Source: CAYVFC01 sp964450715 (lineage in GTDB: Bacteria; Myxococcota_A; Polyangia; Polyangiales; JAFGIB01). Taken from it: DNA of 64,000 nt. The position numbers were made by a program, and so were the translations under genes. How positions within the stretch are numbered: position 1 is the stretch's first letter; the number at the start of each line of letters is the position of its first letter. Where the stretch lies: NCBI GenBank assembly GCA_964450715.1, contig CAYVFC010000013.1, positions 1 through 64,000 of the forward strand. Direction: 5' to 3'. Shown here piece after piece: positions 25,093 to 33,860 of the stretch. Below the pieces are notes generated by a model. It made no database searches and had not been told where the DNA came from. It saw nothing but the letters and a program-made list of their open reading frames with translations.

Positions 25093-25638
25093 ATGATCAG
25101 CACATTGAGAACCGCAGCCACGACCATACTATTGGTGACCGCGCTCGCCTGCGGGGGCAGCACCGCCTCGGTGAAGCAGGGGCCCATGCCCGAGGGCGGA
25201 ACCTTCACCGGCGTATACCATTCCCCCCAGTACGGCGAGATGCACCTGGTCCAGACCGGCGAGCAGGTGGTCGGCGAGTACACCAAGGATGAGCGTGCGG
25301 GCAAGATCAACGGAACCGCCGAGGGCAACGTCCTGCACTTCGAGTGGGTCGAGACCCGCAAGCTGGTTTCCAACAAGCCCACGGTGACGAAGGGCAGGGG
25401 ATACTTCCAGTACATGATCGACGCGGCGAACGACGATCACGTCCTCAAGGGCGAGTGGGGCCACGGCGATGACGAGACCGGAGGCGGTCCCTGGAACGCC
25501 TGGAAGTCCAAGCGCAGTCAGCCCGAGCTTTCCTCGGACAGCGACTCGTCCGGAGACGAGAGCTACGACGATCTCGAGGACGATGAATCGGACTACGACT
25601 CGGACGCCGAGGAAGAAGAGCTCGACGATATCCTGTGA
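25093..25638 (+). CDS. Small lipoprotein with very acidic C-terminal tail
   Basis: 181 residues, RBS GGGGAGAAGG upstream of the ATG. The lipobox is TALAC. Residues ~35-130 form a beta-rich domain (GTFTGVYHSPQYGEMHLVQ, VVGEYTKDERAGKINGTAEG, LHFEWVE, LKGEWGHGDD) that reads like an up-and-down barrel of the kind that measures or binds small ligands. The last ~45 residues are almost all Ser/Asp/Glu/Tyr. No named family recognised. The DHH phosphoesterase gene follows after 40 bases on the same strand. Confidence 0.8.
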   Translation: MISTLRTAATTILLVTALACGGSTASVKQGPMPEGGTFTGVYHSPQYGEMHLVQTGEQVVGEYTKDERAGKINGTAEGNVLHFEWVETRKLVSNKPTVTKGRGYFQYMIDAANDDHVLKGEWGHGDDETGGGPWNAWKSKRSQPELSSDSDSSGDESYDDLEDDESDYDSDAEEEELDDIL

Positions 25639-25678
25639 AGAAGGGCGAGCGGAGCGGCGAAGGCAGTCACGCCCGGCA

Positions 25679-26656
25679 ATGAGCAAGCAGGTCGTCATAG
25701 CGTTTCACGGCCACTGTTTTGACGGCATGTGCTCGGCCGCGTTGCTGACCAGATTCCTGCGCGAGCACGAGAACGAACCCCTCGATTTCTTCTACCGCGG
25801 GCTGGATCACCAGTCGGGGGGCTCCTATGTGCCCGAAAAGGCGCTGAACGGGGAGATCAACGCGGTCGTCGATTTCCGCTACACGACCTCGCCCCGGCTG
25901 ACCTGGTACTTCGACCACCACGTCAGCGGCATCATGGGCGAGGAGGAGATGAGCCATTTCCGCCAGGACACCAGCGGCCGCAAGTTCTTCGACCCGACGA
26001 AAGGATCGTGCTGCAGGCTGATCGAGGAGATCGCGGGGGGTCGATTCGGCATCCGTCTCGACGACCTGCAAGAGGTCGTGCACTGGGCCGACATCATCGA
26101 CAGCGCCCGCTTTGCAGACGCCGCTACCGCCGTGGCGCTCGAGCAGCCGGCGCTCCAGCTCATGACCGTGGTCGAGGCGCACGGCAACGACCGGTTCCTG
26201 GCCAAGCGTATCCGGCGGCTGGCCGAGGGGACGTCCCTCGAGGAGCTGGCCGGGGAAAAGCGGATCCAAAAGCTCTTCCGGCCGCTGTTCAATGCACACC
26301 AGAAGACCTGTCAGATCATCCGCGAGAAGGCGGAGTTCCGCTCCGGGGTCGTTCATTTCGACCTGGCCGATTCGGGGCGCGACCGCTACAACAAGTTCAT
26401 TCCATACTGGATCTACCCGGACGCGAAGTACTGCGTGGCCGTGCTGGCCAGTGCTACCCGCGCCAAGGTCTCGGTGGGATCGAATCCCTGGGCCGCCACG
26501 CCTCGTAACCACGATATCGCCAGTATCTGTTCCGAGTACGGCGGGGGAGGCCACCCGGCCGTGGGCGCGGTGACCCTCCGGCCCGACCAGGTCGAGCGCG
26601 CTCGCCAGATCGGCAAGGAGATCGCCGCCAGACTGCGCGGCACCGGCGGCGGCTAG
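25679..26656 (+). CDS. DHH/DHHA1-family phosphoesterase
   Basis: 325 residues from the ATG at 25679; the frame is open upstream through the previous gene in another register and is not used there. DHH-family motifs: HGHCFDGMCSAALL (first metal Asp), VVDFRY, FDHHVSG (the DHH signature), a helical middle, and GGGGHPAVGAV (DHHA1 substrate-binding loop). The family hydrolyses nanoRNA, cyclic dinucleotide products or polyphosphate-like substrates; without a closer match the substrate is open. No membrane segment or signal peptide, so cytoplasmic. Confidence 0.88.
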   Translation: MSKQVVIAFHGHCFDGMCSAALLTRFLREHENEPLDFFYRGLDHQSGGSYVPEKALNGEINAVVDFRYTTSPRLTWYFDHHVSGIMGEEEMSHFRQDTSGRKFFDPTKGSCCRLIEEIAGGRFGIRLDDLQEVVHWADIIDSARFADAATAVALEQPALQLMTVVEAHGNDRFLAKRIRRLAEGTSLEELAGEKRIQKLFRPLFNAHQKTCQIIREKAEFRSGVVHFDLADSGRDRYNKFIPYWIYPDAKYCVAVLASATRAKVSVGSNPWAATPRNHDIASICSEYGGGGHPAVGAVTLRPDQVERARQIGKEIAARLRGTGGG

Positions 26657-26683
26657 ATACGACCGGGTCGCTTGCCCTCACCA

Positions 26684-26719
26684 TTCTACACATCTTCGAG
26701 GGTACCGGGTGAAATGCGG
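26684..26719 (+). repeat. 36-bp dispersed repeat, copy A
   Basis: Starts TTCTACACATCTTCG and ends CCGGGTGAAATGCGG. An inverted copy with only two mismatches lies at 30647-30682. This copy begins 28 bases after the stop of the DHH phosphoesterase gene. No internal dyad strong enough for a terminator. Confidence 0.8.
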
Positions 26720-27435
26720 ATCTGATTTGCAGGCCGTATTTACCGGATAGCAGCGCGACGCTGGCCGGGTGCGGGCAGTCCGGGGCCGGCCGGCGGGAGC
26801 GTCCCGCGTGCCACAATCGGCTTCCAACGCGATTCCTCGTGAGACCGATAGCCAGCGCATCGCTCGAGCCGGCACGGGTCCGCTCCGTCCAAAGCCGCGC
26901 GCATCTGCAATGGTTGCTCCGCTACTTGCTGACCCAGTGCCAGCACCATGGTCTGCAGGAGCACGATGTCCTTCACAACGGCTGCTGCTTCCAGGAGCTG
27001 GTCGGCGCCCGCCTGCTCGACGGGCTCGACCTGCAGATACGCGTGCTGCTACCCCGGTTCCGCCTCAGGGACGCGTTCTTGGCCGTCGGCCTTCCTCCAC
27101 GCCAGCTCTCCGCTGCCGAAGCTGCCTCGGTGCGCGCTGCGGGCAGCGCTCGTCTGGCAGCGGCCGCGGCCCACGCGACGGCGGCCGCATCGAAGCAGCA
27201 GCCCGTCCGTCCGATCGTAATAGTTCAGGCCTTGGGCAGCGCGGCGGCCAAGGCGCCCGAAATAGCTCGGCGCCCAGCCGGGCCGGTGAGGATTGTACTC
27301 AGCTACATAAGGTTTGGGTCGGTCGGGCGGGCGCAAGGCCGGCCCCAATGCATGGGGATGAAAACCGCGGAAACAACCCTTGGCCGGCCTTCGGGACGTG
27401 GACAAACACCGGCGAAGTAGTGTGGCGATCGCGAC
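26720..27435. other. Gene-poor stretch, possibly with a degenerate minus-strand gene
   Basis: No intact gene is convincing. On the minus strand one frame from about 27048 to 26740, after an in-frame TAG at 27049-27051, contains segments with real-protein character (VEPVEQAGADQLLEAAAVVK and VLALGQQVAEQPLQMRAALD) but no clear start, and its continuation on either side is Arg-rich noise. It may be a decayed gene. The plus-strand frames here appear to be shadows. Confidence 0.35.
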
Positions 27436-27684
27436 TCAGTTGGCGAGCTTGCGAACCTCGGGGGTACAGGTAGGGGCGTTCAGGGAGGCGAAAACGATGG
27501 AGCAGTTCTTCCATTTCGATTCGCGGATGCGGGCGCAAAGCTCGGCCAGATCCTCGTCGGCATCGACTACCGAGCCTTCCATGGCCTGACCGGTGGTTTC
27601 GTCGAATCGGCAGTCGTCAATTGCGACCCACCTGCCGCCGAGACCCTCGTTTTCGCATATTTCCTGCCAAGTCATCCTGTTCAT
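27436..27684 (-). CDS. Small hypothetical acidic protein
   Basis: 82 residues with a well-placed site (GGAGG, five bases before the ATG). MTWQEICENEGLGGRWVAID, AMEGSVVDADEDLAELCARI and CSIVFASLNAP have normal amino-acid balance and predict a small alpha/beta fold; the overall shape recalls short proteins with a W-VA-D strand followed by an acidic helix. No signal peptide or membrane segment. Function unknown. It is isolated between gene-poor stretches. Confidence 0.7.
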   Translation of the reverse strand: MNRMTWQEICENEGLGGRWVAIDDCRFDETTGQAMEGSVVDADEDLAELCARIRESKWKNCSIVFASLNAPTCTPEVRKLAN

Positions 27685-28333
27685 GGGACCTCCGAACCGC
27701 TTTCCAATCGTCCTCGCTCGGTAAGGTACAGGTAGAGCAACTTCCCGGCTGTAAGCTCTTTCTCTGTCGTCCTCGTCGAGAGAACCGAACGGCGAATCAT
27801 TCGCTTCGCCCGGTCTCAGGCGACGGAAGGGGCAAACCGCTTATCCAGCCGTGTCGGGGTTCGCCTGTTATGGAGTCGGTGCGCTATCCGTTCCGTCAAC
27901 AGCTCCGGTAAAATGTCTCCTAAGCAAACTCAAGTCCAGAGCGCGTATACCAGTGAGCGTCAACCTATACATCTAGTTTCTCGCAGCGTTTCGGGGAGTC
28001 AAGTACCTGAGGTCAACAAATGTAGGGCAATGTAGTAGCTCGAGTGGCTGCCGGATTCACACAACCCGTTGAAATCAAAAGGGTTTGATTTGCGCTTCCA
28101 CTGTAAGCCTTTGAATTCGTTAGACTCTTCATTTTTACTCCCGGTTTTCCCGCACTAGTCTCAATTCGCGAATTCCGACGTTGGTCGCGCGGCGGGAACT
28201 TCAACGGATGTCATCGGATCCGGTTGGGGCGGACCGCGGGCGCGATTGCGATCGATGGGCGGAGGTGGCATGATCTCGACGCGTTTTCTTTGGGTTTTTC
28301 GAAGGCTTAACTTTACCGGAGGTTGGCTTACCG
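27685..28333. other. Gene-free stretch including an AT-rich patch
   Basis: Counting bases in three rows, 27961-28140 is about 45% G+C (40% in 28081-28140), far below the surroundings. It contains the perfect hairpin AAATCAAA-AGGG-TTTGATTT (28072-28091). No frame of plausible protein stands out. The low GC suggests imported DNA, a strongly regulated promoter region, or a remnant of an insertion. A Shine-Dalgarno site for the next gene (CCGGAGG) lies at 28316-28322. Confidence 0.5.
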
Positions 28334-30529
28334 GTGTTTCCTGGGTTGTATTGCGCCTCGCGCCGGGCAGTCCGGCTCCTGATGCTGGCGGGTTTGTCAC
28401 TGGGGTCTGGCTGCTCCGTGGACGTTTCCGTGGTCAAGAGCGGCCCCGGGCCGGAGCCCGCCGACGAACAAGGCGTGCGCGCCCGCTTCGAGCTGGCCGT
28501 GGAGAGGATGTCGTTCGGCTCGATCCCCTGGCCGGACGATCTGTACCTGGACGGCGAGGGGCGGATAAGCGTCGGTCACCTGCCCGGTGAGGTCAACAAC
28601 ACCTTTCTGCGCTCGTTACGGGAATCGCTGGGCGAACTGGACGGTTTTTCCGCGGTTTCTCCCGTCTTCTTCTATTTCGACGGAGCCATCGATCCGGAAT
28701 CGATCGACGATGACAACGTCTTCCTGATGGATTTCGAGACCGGCTCCCCCGAGACTTTCGAAAGAGTCCCGGTCACGGTTCAGTGGTACGAGCCCGCCTC
28801 GCAGCTCGCACTGCGTCCCGCTCGCGGCCACCCTCTGAAGGCGGGACACAAGTACGCCGCCGTGGTGACCGGAGGAGTCGAAGATCCGGAGGGAAATCCG
28901 GTCCGACCGTCCGAGGCGTTCGCCGAGATACGCGACGCCGAGAACGTGCCCGACCGAACGCTGAGCGCGGTCGCCTACAACCAGTACGCGCCGGTTCTGT
29001 CCGGTCTGAGCGGTCAGGGGATCGATCGCGAGCAGGTCGTCGCCATGGCCGTTTTCACGGTCCAGAGCTTCGGCAGCGACTTGGAGGACATGCGGCTATT
29101 AATAGAGGAGGCAGAGGTATCCGAAAACGCTGTCTCCACGCTCCTGACCGGCGAGGCCCTGGACCAGGTCCTCGGCTCTGCTGCGGCCGGTGCGGTGGGG
29201 CTCGACGCGGCCGGTGGCGCTCCTCACGACCATATCGGTTGGATGGTGCAGGGCAGCTTTCGCTCCCCCTATCTGCTGTCGCGAACCGCCAACGCTCACG
29301 GTCCGATCGAGCGAAACGAGTCCGGAGCGCTTCAGGTCAAGCGGGTCGGTGCGGTGCCGTTCTCGCTCTGGTTGCCGCGGAGGTTGCCCGAGGCAGGTGA
29401 CGAGGGTCTGCCGGTGGTGTTGTTCCAGCACGGGCTGGGAGGGGAACGGAGCGATGCCCTGGTCGTGGCCAACGAGCTCGGCAGCCGCGGTTACGCGGTA
29501 TTTGCCATCGACGCACCGTTTCACGGGCTGCGGGTGAGCTCCGGGGAGAGCGATAACTGGAGCCGCTTCACCCTTGCGCGGCAACCGGATGGATTCGGGG
29601 ACCTGCGGGGCGCGGCGATTATCGACCTGTATGCGGGCGTAGAGGCTTCGGGCGTGGAGGCGCTGGACTTCAACGGGGACGAGGTGGCGGACTTCCTGCA
29701 TCCTCTTTATTGGCGGGATGCTACTCGGCAGGCGGTCGTCGATCTGCTCGGCGGATTGCGGCTGCTGCGAGAAGGTGACTGGAGCGCGCTGGGCGAGCTG
29801 GACGGCGAGCTCGCGGAGGTGCGTTTCGATACCTCGCGGATCGGGTTCGTCGGCCTCGATCTGGGCGGTCAAATCGGTGCGCTGCTCTCCCTGGTGCAAC
29901 CCGAGGTCAGCGCCCTGTACCTCGCCCTCTGCAGCGGACACCTGACCGAGGAGCTGGTCGAGAGCCCGGCCCTGAAACCGCTCTTCGACGGGCTCCTGGA
30001 CCGGTTCGGGATAAACCCGGCCGAGGTGGATTACGAGACCTACCCCCCCATCTACCGGCCCGAGCTGGCGGTATGGCAGACGCTGATGGACCGCGCCGAC
30101 CCCATGGCGTTCGCTCCGGTCGTGCGGCTGCGACCGGTGAGCATCCTGATAGCCATGGCGCGCAACGACGAGGTCTCGAACAACATCGGGACCGAATCCC
30201 TCGGGCGAGCTCTGAACGCGGTGTTCGCCTCCAACAGTACCGCGGCGCCCGGGTTCACGGACATGCGCGTCGCGCAGGCGCCGGTCTACGGCAACGTGAG
30301 GACCGGAAACGAGCGGGTAACCCGCGTGCTGTTCCAGTTCAACCGGGCCACCCACGGTTTGCTGACGGAAAGCGAAGACGTGTACCGCTGGAAGCATCCC
30401 GTCCGAGCGCCTTTCGAGCCGGTGCCGGAAGAGGCGGTGGTCAATCCTATCGGCGAGGCGCTGGAACAGATGGCCGATTTCTTCGATACCTGGAGCTCCG
30501 GCGCTCCCACCGTAGTTTCGCCCGGGTAA
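28334..30529 (+). CDS. Alpha/beta-hydrolase lipoprotein with Asp at the nucleophile elbow
   Basis: 731 residues from the GTG at 28334 (CCGGAGG upstream). A lipobox LGSGC follows the signal helix. Residues ~45-300 form a beta-rich N-terminal region with VTVQWYEPASQLALRPARG and LKAGHKYAAVVTGGVEDPEG, like Ig-type domains of large bacterial extracellular lipases. The hydrolase domain starts near LPVVLFQHGLGGERSDAL (oxyanion HG) with nucleophile-elbow region GFVGLDLGGQIGALL, where Asp509 takes the place of the usual Ser (GxDxG). A His late in the domain (NRATHGLL) may complete the triad. Either an Asp-nucleophile enzyme as in dehalogenases and epoxide hydrolases, or inactive. Confidence 0.82.
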   Translation: MFPGLYCASRRAVRLLMLAGLSLGSGCSVDVSVVKSGPGPEPADEQGVRARFELAVERMSFGSIPWPDDLYLDGEGRISVGHLPGEVNNTFLRSLRESLGELDGFSAVSPVFFYFDGAIDPESIDDDNVFLMDFETGSPETFERVPVTVQWYEPASQLALRPARGHPLKAGHKYAAVVTGGVEDPEGNPVRPSEAFAEIRDAENVPDRTLSAVAYNQYAPVLSGLSGQGIDREQVVAMAVFTVQSFGSDLEDMRLLIEEAEVSENAVSTLLTGEALDQVLGSAAAGAVGLDAAGGAPHDHIGWMVQGSFRSPYLLSRTANAHGPIERNESGALQVKRVGAVPFSLWLPRRLPEAGDEGLPVVLFQHGLGGERSDALVVANELGSRGYAVFAIDAPFHGLRVSSGESDNWSRFTLARQPDGFGDLRGAAIIDLYAGVEASGVEALDFNGDEVADFLHPLYWRDATRQAVVDLLGGLRLLREGDWSALGELDGELAEVRFDTSRIGFVGLDLGGQIGALLSLVQPEVSALYLALCSGHLTEELVESPALKPLFDGLLDRFGINPAEVDYETYPPIYRPELAVWQTLMDRADPMAFAPVVRLRPVSILIAMARNDEVSNNIGTESLGRALNAVFASNSTAAPGFTDMRVAQAPVYGNVRTGNERVTRVLFQFNRATHGLLTESEDVYRWKHPVRAPFEPVPEEAVVNPIGEALEQMADFFDTWSSGAPTVVSPG

Positions 30530-30646
30530 CGGTTTCGAGTTCGGTTCGAAAGCCGGGACGCGAGCCTCTTTCCGGGTTCTCCCCGCTCGGCTCCTGCATC
30601 GATTCGACCGGCAAGTTCCTGCTTGCACGCGGTCATCGGGGTAGGA

Positions 30647-30682
30647 CCGCATTTCACCCGGTGCCCGCGAAGATGTGTAGAA
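30647..30682 (-). repeat. 36-bp dispersed repeat, copy B (inverted)
   Basis: Reverse complement of copy A (26684-26719) at 34 of 36 positions. It lies between the hydrolase-lipoprotein stop (30529) and the second sigma-54 activator start (30782). The two copies face each other across 4 kb. Confidence 0.8.
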
Positions 30683-30781
30683 CGATGAGTTTCAGGACTC
30701 GCCCCCCGGATCATCGAGTGGAAGGCAAATGCGTACGCAACTCGGAGCGCCTACCGGCCGATAAGGGGGGCGGAGATATCG

Positions 30782-32428
30782 ATGGACAAGCTCAGACTCT
30801 TTTATCGCGGTCGAGTGCTCGGTGAGTACGCCATGGACGCGCGGCCTCTGGCCGTCGGCAGCGGTCAACACTGCGACATCGTGGTGCACGACCCCGAGGT
30901 GGCGGAGCACCAGTGGCTGGTGGTTTCCCGCCGGGGAACGGTCGTGGCGTATGACCTGGCCCGCAGGCCCCACCGCCGCGCCGCTGCCCGACATCTACCC
31001 CCGGACTCGCCGCTGCCCTTGGGACGCGACTGGTCGCTCACCCGCGTGCTCGACGCGCGCGCGGGGCAGGGCGCCCGTGGCGAGGCCCCGGCCGACCGGT
31101 TTGCCCGAACGGGGGTCCGTACATCCGCGGGCCTCGGAGTGCTGGTCGGCTACGGCAGCAGCGCCCGCTACTACCGGATCGACGACCGCCCGCTGCTGGT
31201 AGGCTCGGACGAGGACAACGACATCGTGCTGGCGGACCGGGCGGCCAGCTCCAGGCACTGCCGGCTGGAGCCGGGCGAAACCGGGCTGCTGGTGCGCGAC
31301 CTGGGAAGCCTCAACGGCACGCACGTCAACGGTGTCCGGATTCTCTCGGCCCAGCTGGGCGGGGGCAGCCAGATACGCGTCGGTCGCACCGACCTCCGAG
31401 TCGTCGAGCGCGCCGCCGAACCGGCAGGGGAGGCCGCCGGTGTCATAGTCGCCGAGTCTCTGGCCATGGTCGGCATCGTCGCCGACCTCGAGCGCATGGC
31501 CTCGCTCTCCTGGCCGGTGCTGGTCCACGGCGAGAGCGGGACCGGAAAGGAGCGCATCGCGCGCTCGCTGCACGAAGCCGGGCCGCGCAAGCGGAAGCGT
31601 TTCGTGGCGCTCAACGCCGGAGGGCTGCCCCGCGACCTGATCGAATCCGAGCTGTTCGGACACGAGCGGGGTGCCTTCACCGGTGCGGTGGCCATCCACC
31701 GGGGGGTCTTCGAGCAGGCCGACGGCGGTACGCTCTTTCTCGACGAGATAGGGGAGCTGCCGCTCGACATGCAGGTCCGACTGCTGCGCGCCATTGAGTC
31801 GCAGGAGATCCGTCGCGTGGGAGGCGAGTCCGAGATCGCGGTTGATGTCCGGTTGGTATGCGCGACCCATCGCGACCTGCGCGCGCTGGTGGCCGAGAAG
31901 AAGTTCCGGCACGACCTCTTCTTCCGTATCGCCCGCCTGCTGATCGAGGTGCCGCCCCTTCGCTCGCGCCCCGAGGATATCCGAGCGCTGGCCATTCATT
32001 TTGTGGCGCAGATCGCACCCGAGGTCGGGCTGCGCCAGCTCTCCGCGGCCGCGCTCGAACGCCTGAACGCCTACGCCTGGCCGGGCAACGCGCGCGAGCT
32101 GTGCAACGTCCTGTCCGCGGCCTGTGCCGCGACCTCTTCCGACTGCCTGGAGGTGGCGGATATCGAGCGAGCGCTCGGCCGCATGACCGGCGGCCGCGAT
32201 GCAGCAGCCATCAGCCTGGAGACGATCGAGCGAGCGCTAGAGGAGCACGATGGCAACCAGTCGGCCGCTGCCCGCTCGCTGGGGCTAGCCCGCTCGACCT
32301 TGCGGGACCGGCTGAAGCGCGCGCTCACTGGTTCAGGGGGAGTCGTCGGTGACCGAAACGACGGCGATCACTCCAGGACGATCTGCATGTACTCCCCGAA
32401 CTGCTCGGGCGCATCCGGGGCGAAGTAG
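30782..32428 (+). CDS. Sigma-54-dependent activator with tandem FHA domains
   Basis: 548 residues. Two FHA-like modules: a first, less conserved one at about 1-95 (AVGSGQHCDIVVHDPEVAEH) and a canonical one at about 115-212 (LVGSDEDNDIVLADRAASSR, DLGSLNGTHVNG). The AAA+ domain follows with Walker A GESGTGKE, an intact GAFTGA loop (HERGAFTGA), Walker B LFLDEIGE, and a Fis-type helix-turn-helix NQSAAARSLGLARSTLRDRL. After the helix-turn-helix a ~35-residue tail is encoded by DNA that overlaps the VWA gene by 61 bases, so the tail is probably unconstrained. Expected to turn on sigma-54 promoters in response to phosphothreonine signalling. Confidence 0.92.
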   Translation: MDKLRLFYRGRVLGEYAMDARPLAVGSGQHCDIVVHDPEVAEHQWLVVSRRGTVVAYDLARRPHRRAAARHLPPDSPLPLGRDWSLTRVLDARAGQGARGEAPADRFARTGVRTSAGLGVLVGYGSSARYYRIDDRPLLVGSDEDNDIVLADRAASSRHCRLEPGETGLLVRDLGSLNGTHVNGVRILSAQLGGGSQIRVGRTDLRVVERAAEPAGEAAGVIVAESLAMVGIVADLERMASLSWPVLVHGESGTGKERIARSLHEAGPRKRKRFVALNAGGLPRDLIESELFGHERGAFTGAVAIHRGVFEQADGGTLFLDEIGELPLDMQVRLLRAIESQEIRRVGGESEIAVDVRLVCATHRDLRALVAEKKFRHDLFFRIARLLIEVPPLRSRPEDIRALAIHFVAQIAPEVGLRQLSAAALERLNAYAWPGNARELCNVLSAACAATSSDCLEVADIERALGRMTGGRDAAAISLETIERALEEHDGNQSAAARSLGLARSTLRDRLKRALTGSGGVVGDRNDGDHSRTICMYSPNCSGASGAK

Positions 32429-33552
32429 GCGTCGTCGCTCTCGCCTCGCTCGGCGAGGAACGTGTCGGTCTGCCCGGCCGCTGCGATGGACTGCAGCAGC
32501 CCGCTCGCCACATCGGAGCCCGGCAGCCCTACTACGTAAGTCTTGATACCGTGCCGGGCCCACTTGGCGGGGTACTCGGTCAGCAGCCGCATATCGCCGT
32601 CGCAGTTGGGCTCGCCGTCGGTGAGCACGACTACCTTGAAAGGACGTTCCAGCACCCCCTGCGCGCAGGCGCGCGCGATGGCCTGGTCCGCGCGAATGAA
32701 GGCGACGCTCATGGGCGTCGAGCCGTCCGGACCGTAGCGCTGCAGGGAGGCTTCCCAGGCGGCCAGGTAGTCCCCCCCGGGCAGGAAGTCGATCTGCGCG
32801 CCGCTCTGCAGGCTGGCCACCTCGCACCCCCGATCCGTCGGAAAGAAGATCGCTCCCACCGACAGGTAGCTCTGATAGGGTGTAACCGCCTCGATCATCG
32901 TATCGGCGGCCACCTTCCACTTGTTTCTCTGGCCGTCCCAGGGGAAAGCCATGCTCCCCGACTTGTCGAAGACGAACAGCACCGTGTGCTCCATACCCTC
33001 GCTGTCCAGGCTGAACGAGTCGAGCGGATCACCGGAATCGACCTCGACTCCGGAGTCGACCGGGTCGTCCCCGGCGACCCCGGCGTCGAGGTCCTGGCTC
33101 CCGTACGGCTCCACCCCGCCATCGCTTTCGTCCGCAGCAACGCCTCCGTCCGCGTCGTCTTCGACCACGATGCCGTGACGCGCCTTGTACTCGGCGCGGT
33201 CGGGCGCCGTGCAGGCGAGCGGGTCCAGGTCCACGACCAGGTCTTCCGTCTCGACCCACTGGCCCGGCGCGTACTGCGGCAGAGGAGGGGTTCCGGCTGC
33301 TCCCGCGAGCGCACCTCCGGCGCCCGCCACGCCCATCTCGATCGACTCCAGCCCGGGAGGCGACGCCAGGTCGGTTCCGCCGACCCCTCCGCTCGCGTTC
33401 AATCCTTCCAGCGCCTCGGAGGGGTCATCGATGTTCACCCAGCAGCCGCCGAGGCCTAGGAGCGAAAGCAGCGTTACCGCGGCCGTGCATAAACGGCCGG
33501 TATCGACCCAAAAAGAACGGCGGGGATGTAGGGTTCCGGTAGTTGCATTCAT
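32368..33552 (-). CDS. VWA-domain lipoprotein
   Basis: 394 residues from the ATG at 33552, which has GGTGAGGAGGAG just upstream. Signal helix and lipobox LGLGGC (Cys37) are followed by a Gly/Ala and then an Asp/Glu-rich stalk (VVEDDADGGVAADESDGGV). The von Willebrand factor A domain (about 190-394) starts HTVLFVFDKSGSMAF with the MIDAS DxSxS, a second MIDAS loop DGSTPMS, and the third metal Asp in VVVLTDGEPNC. It should bind a divalent cation and a protein partner at the cell surface. Its 3' end overlaps the convergent activator gene. Confidence 0.88.
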   Translation of the reverse strand: MNATTGTLHPRRSFWVDTGRLCTAAVTLLSLLGLGGCWVNIDDPSEALEGLNASGGVGGTDLASPPGLESIEMGVAGAGGALAGAAGTPPLPQYAPGQWVETEDLVVDLDPLACTAPDRAEYKARHGIVVEDDADGGVAADESDGGVEPYGSQDLDAGVAGDDPVDSGVEVDSGDPLDSFSLDSEGMEHTVLFVFDKSGSMAFPWDGQRNKWKVAADTMIEAVTPYQSYLSVGAIFFPTDRGCEVASLQSGAQIDFLPGGDYLAAWEASLQRYGPDGSTPMSVAFIRADQAIARACAQGVLERPFKVVVLTDGEPNCDGDMRLLTEYPAKWARHGIKTYVVGLPGSDVASGLLQSIAAAGQTDTFLAERGESDDAYFAPDAPEQFGEYMQIVLE

Positions 33553-33703
33553 ATGCTTCTCCTCCTCACCCACTAAATCCCGCGGAAGCGGAGATGAGAA
33601 CCGGGAATTCGTCCGTCGATCGCCGGAACCGCGGTGTCCCGCGGGTTGCCTTTCGTCCGACTGTACGAATCCGAAATGGAGGTGATCCGGACCGTCAGCT
33701 TTA

Positions 33704-33860
33704 GCGTCCGTGACAAAATAACTCGATCAGGTTTCGGAGCGCGACGGCCCCGGATGCAAGGCGCGACGACGAGGAATATTGGGGATATTTCGAGGAGGAG
33801 CAACGCAGCAGACGGGGCCGTCCCGCCCGAAAGATGGATGAGTTATTTTGTCACGGACGC
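33704..33860. repeat. 157-bp palindromic element, copy 1
   Basis: Perfect 21-base terminal inverted repeats (33704-33724 and 33840-33860, GCGTCCGTGACAAAATAACT at the outer left). Inside, TTTCGGAGCGCGACGGCCCC pairs imperfectly with the mirror block ending GCCCGAAAGA, and the centre holds AATATTGGGGATATT, so the whole element folds into one long hairpin. The core (ATGCAAGG, TATTTCGAGGAGG, GGGGCCG-CCCGCCCGAAAGA) recurs at 62838-62979. Copy 1 touches the TAA of the ATPase gene at 33861. No ORF inside: a MITE- or REP-like element. Confidence 0.85.

Noticed and set aside
28013..28204. Minus-strand 63-codon frame in the AT-rich patch
   Set aside because: No ribosome site, no homology I recognise, and amino-acid content follows the local base composition.
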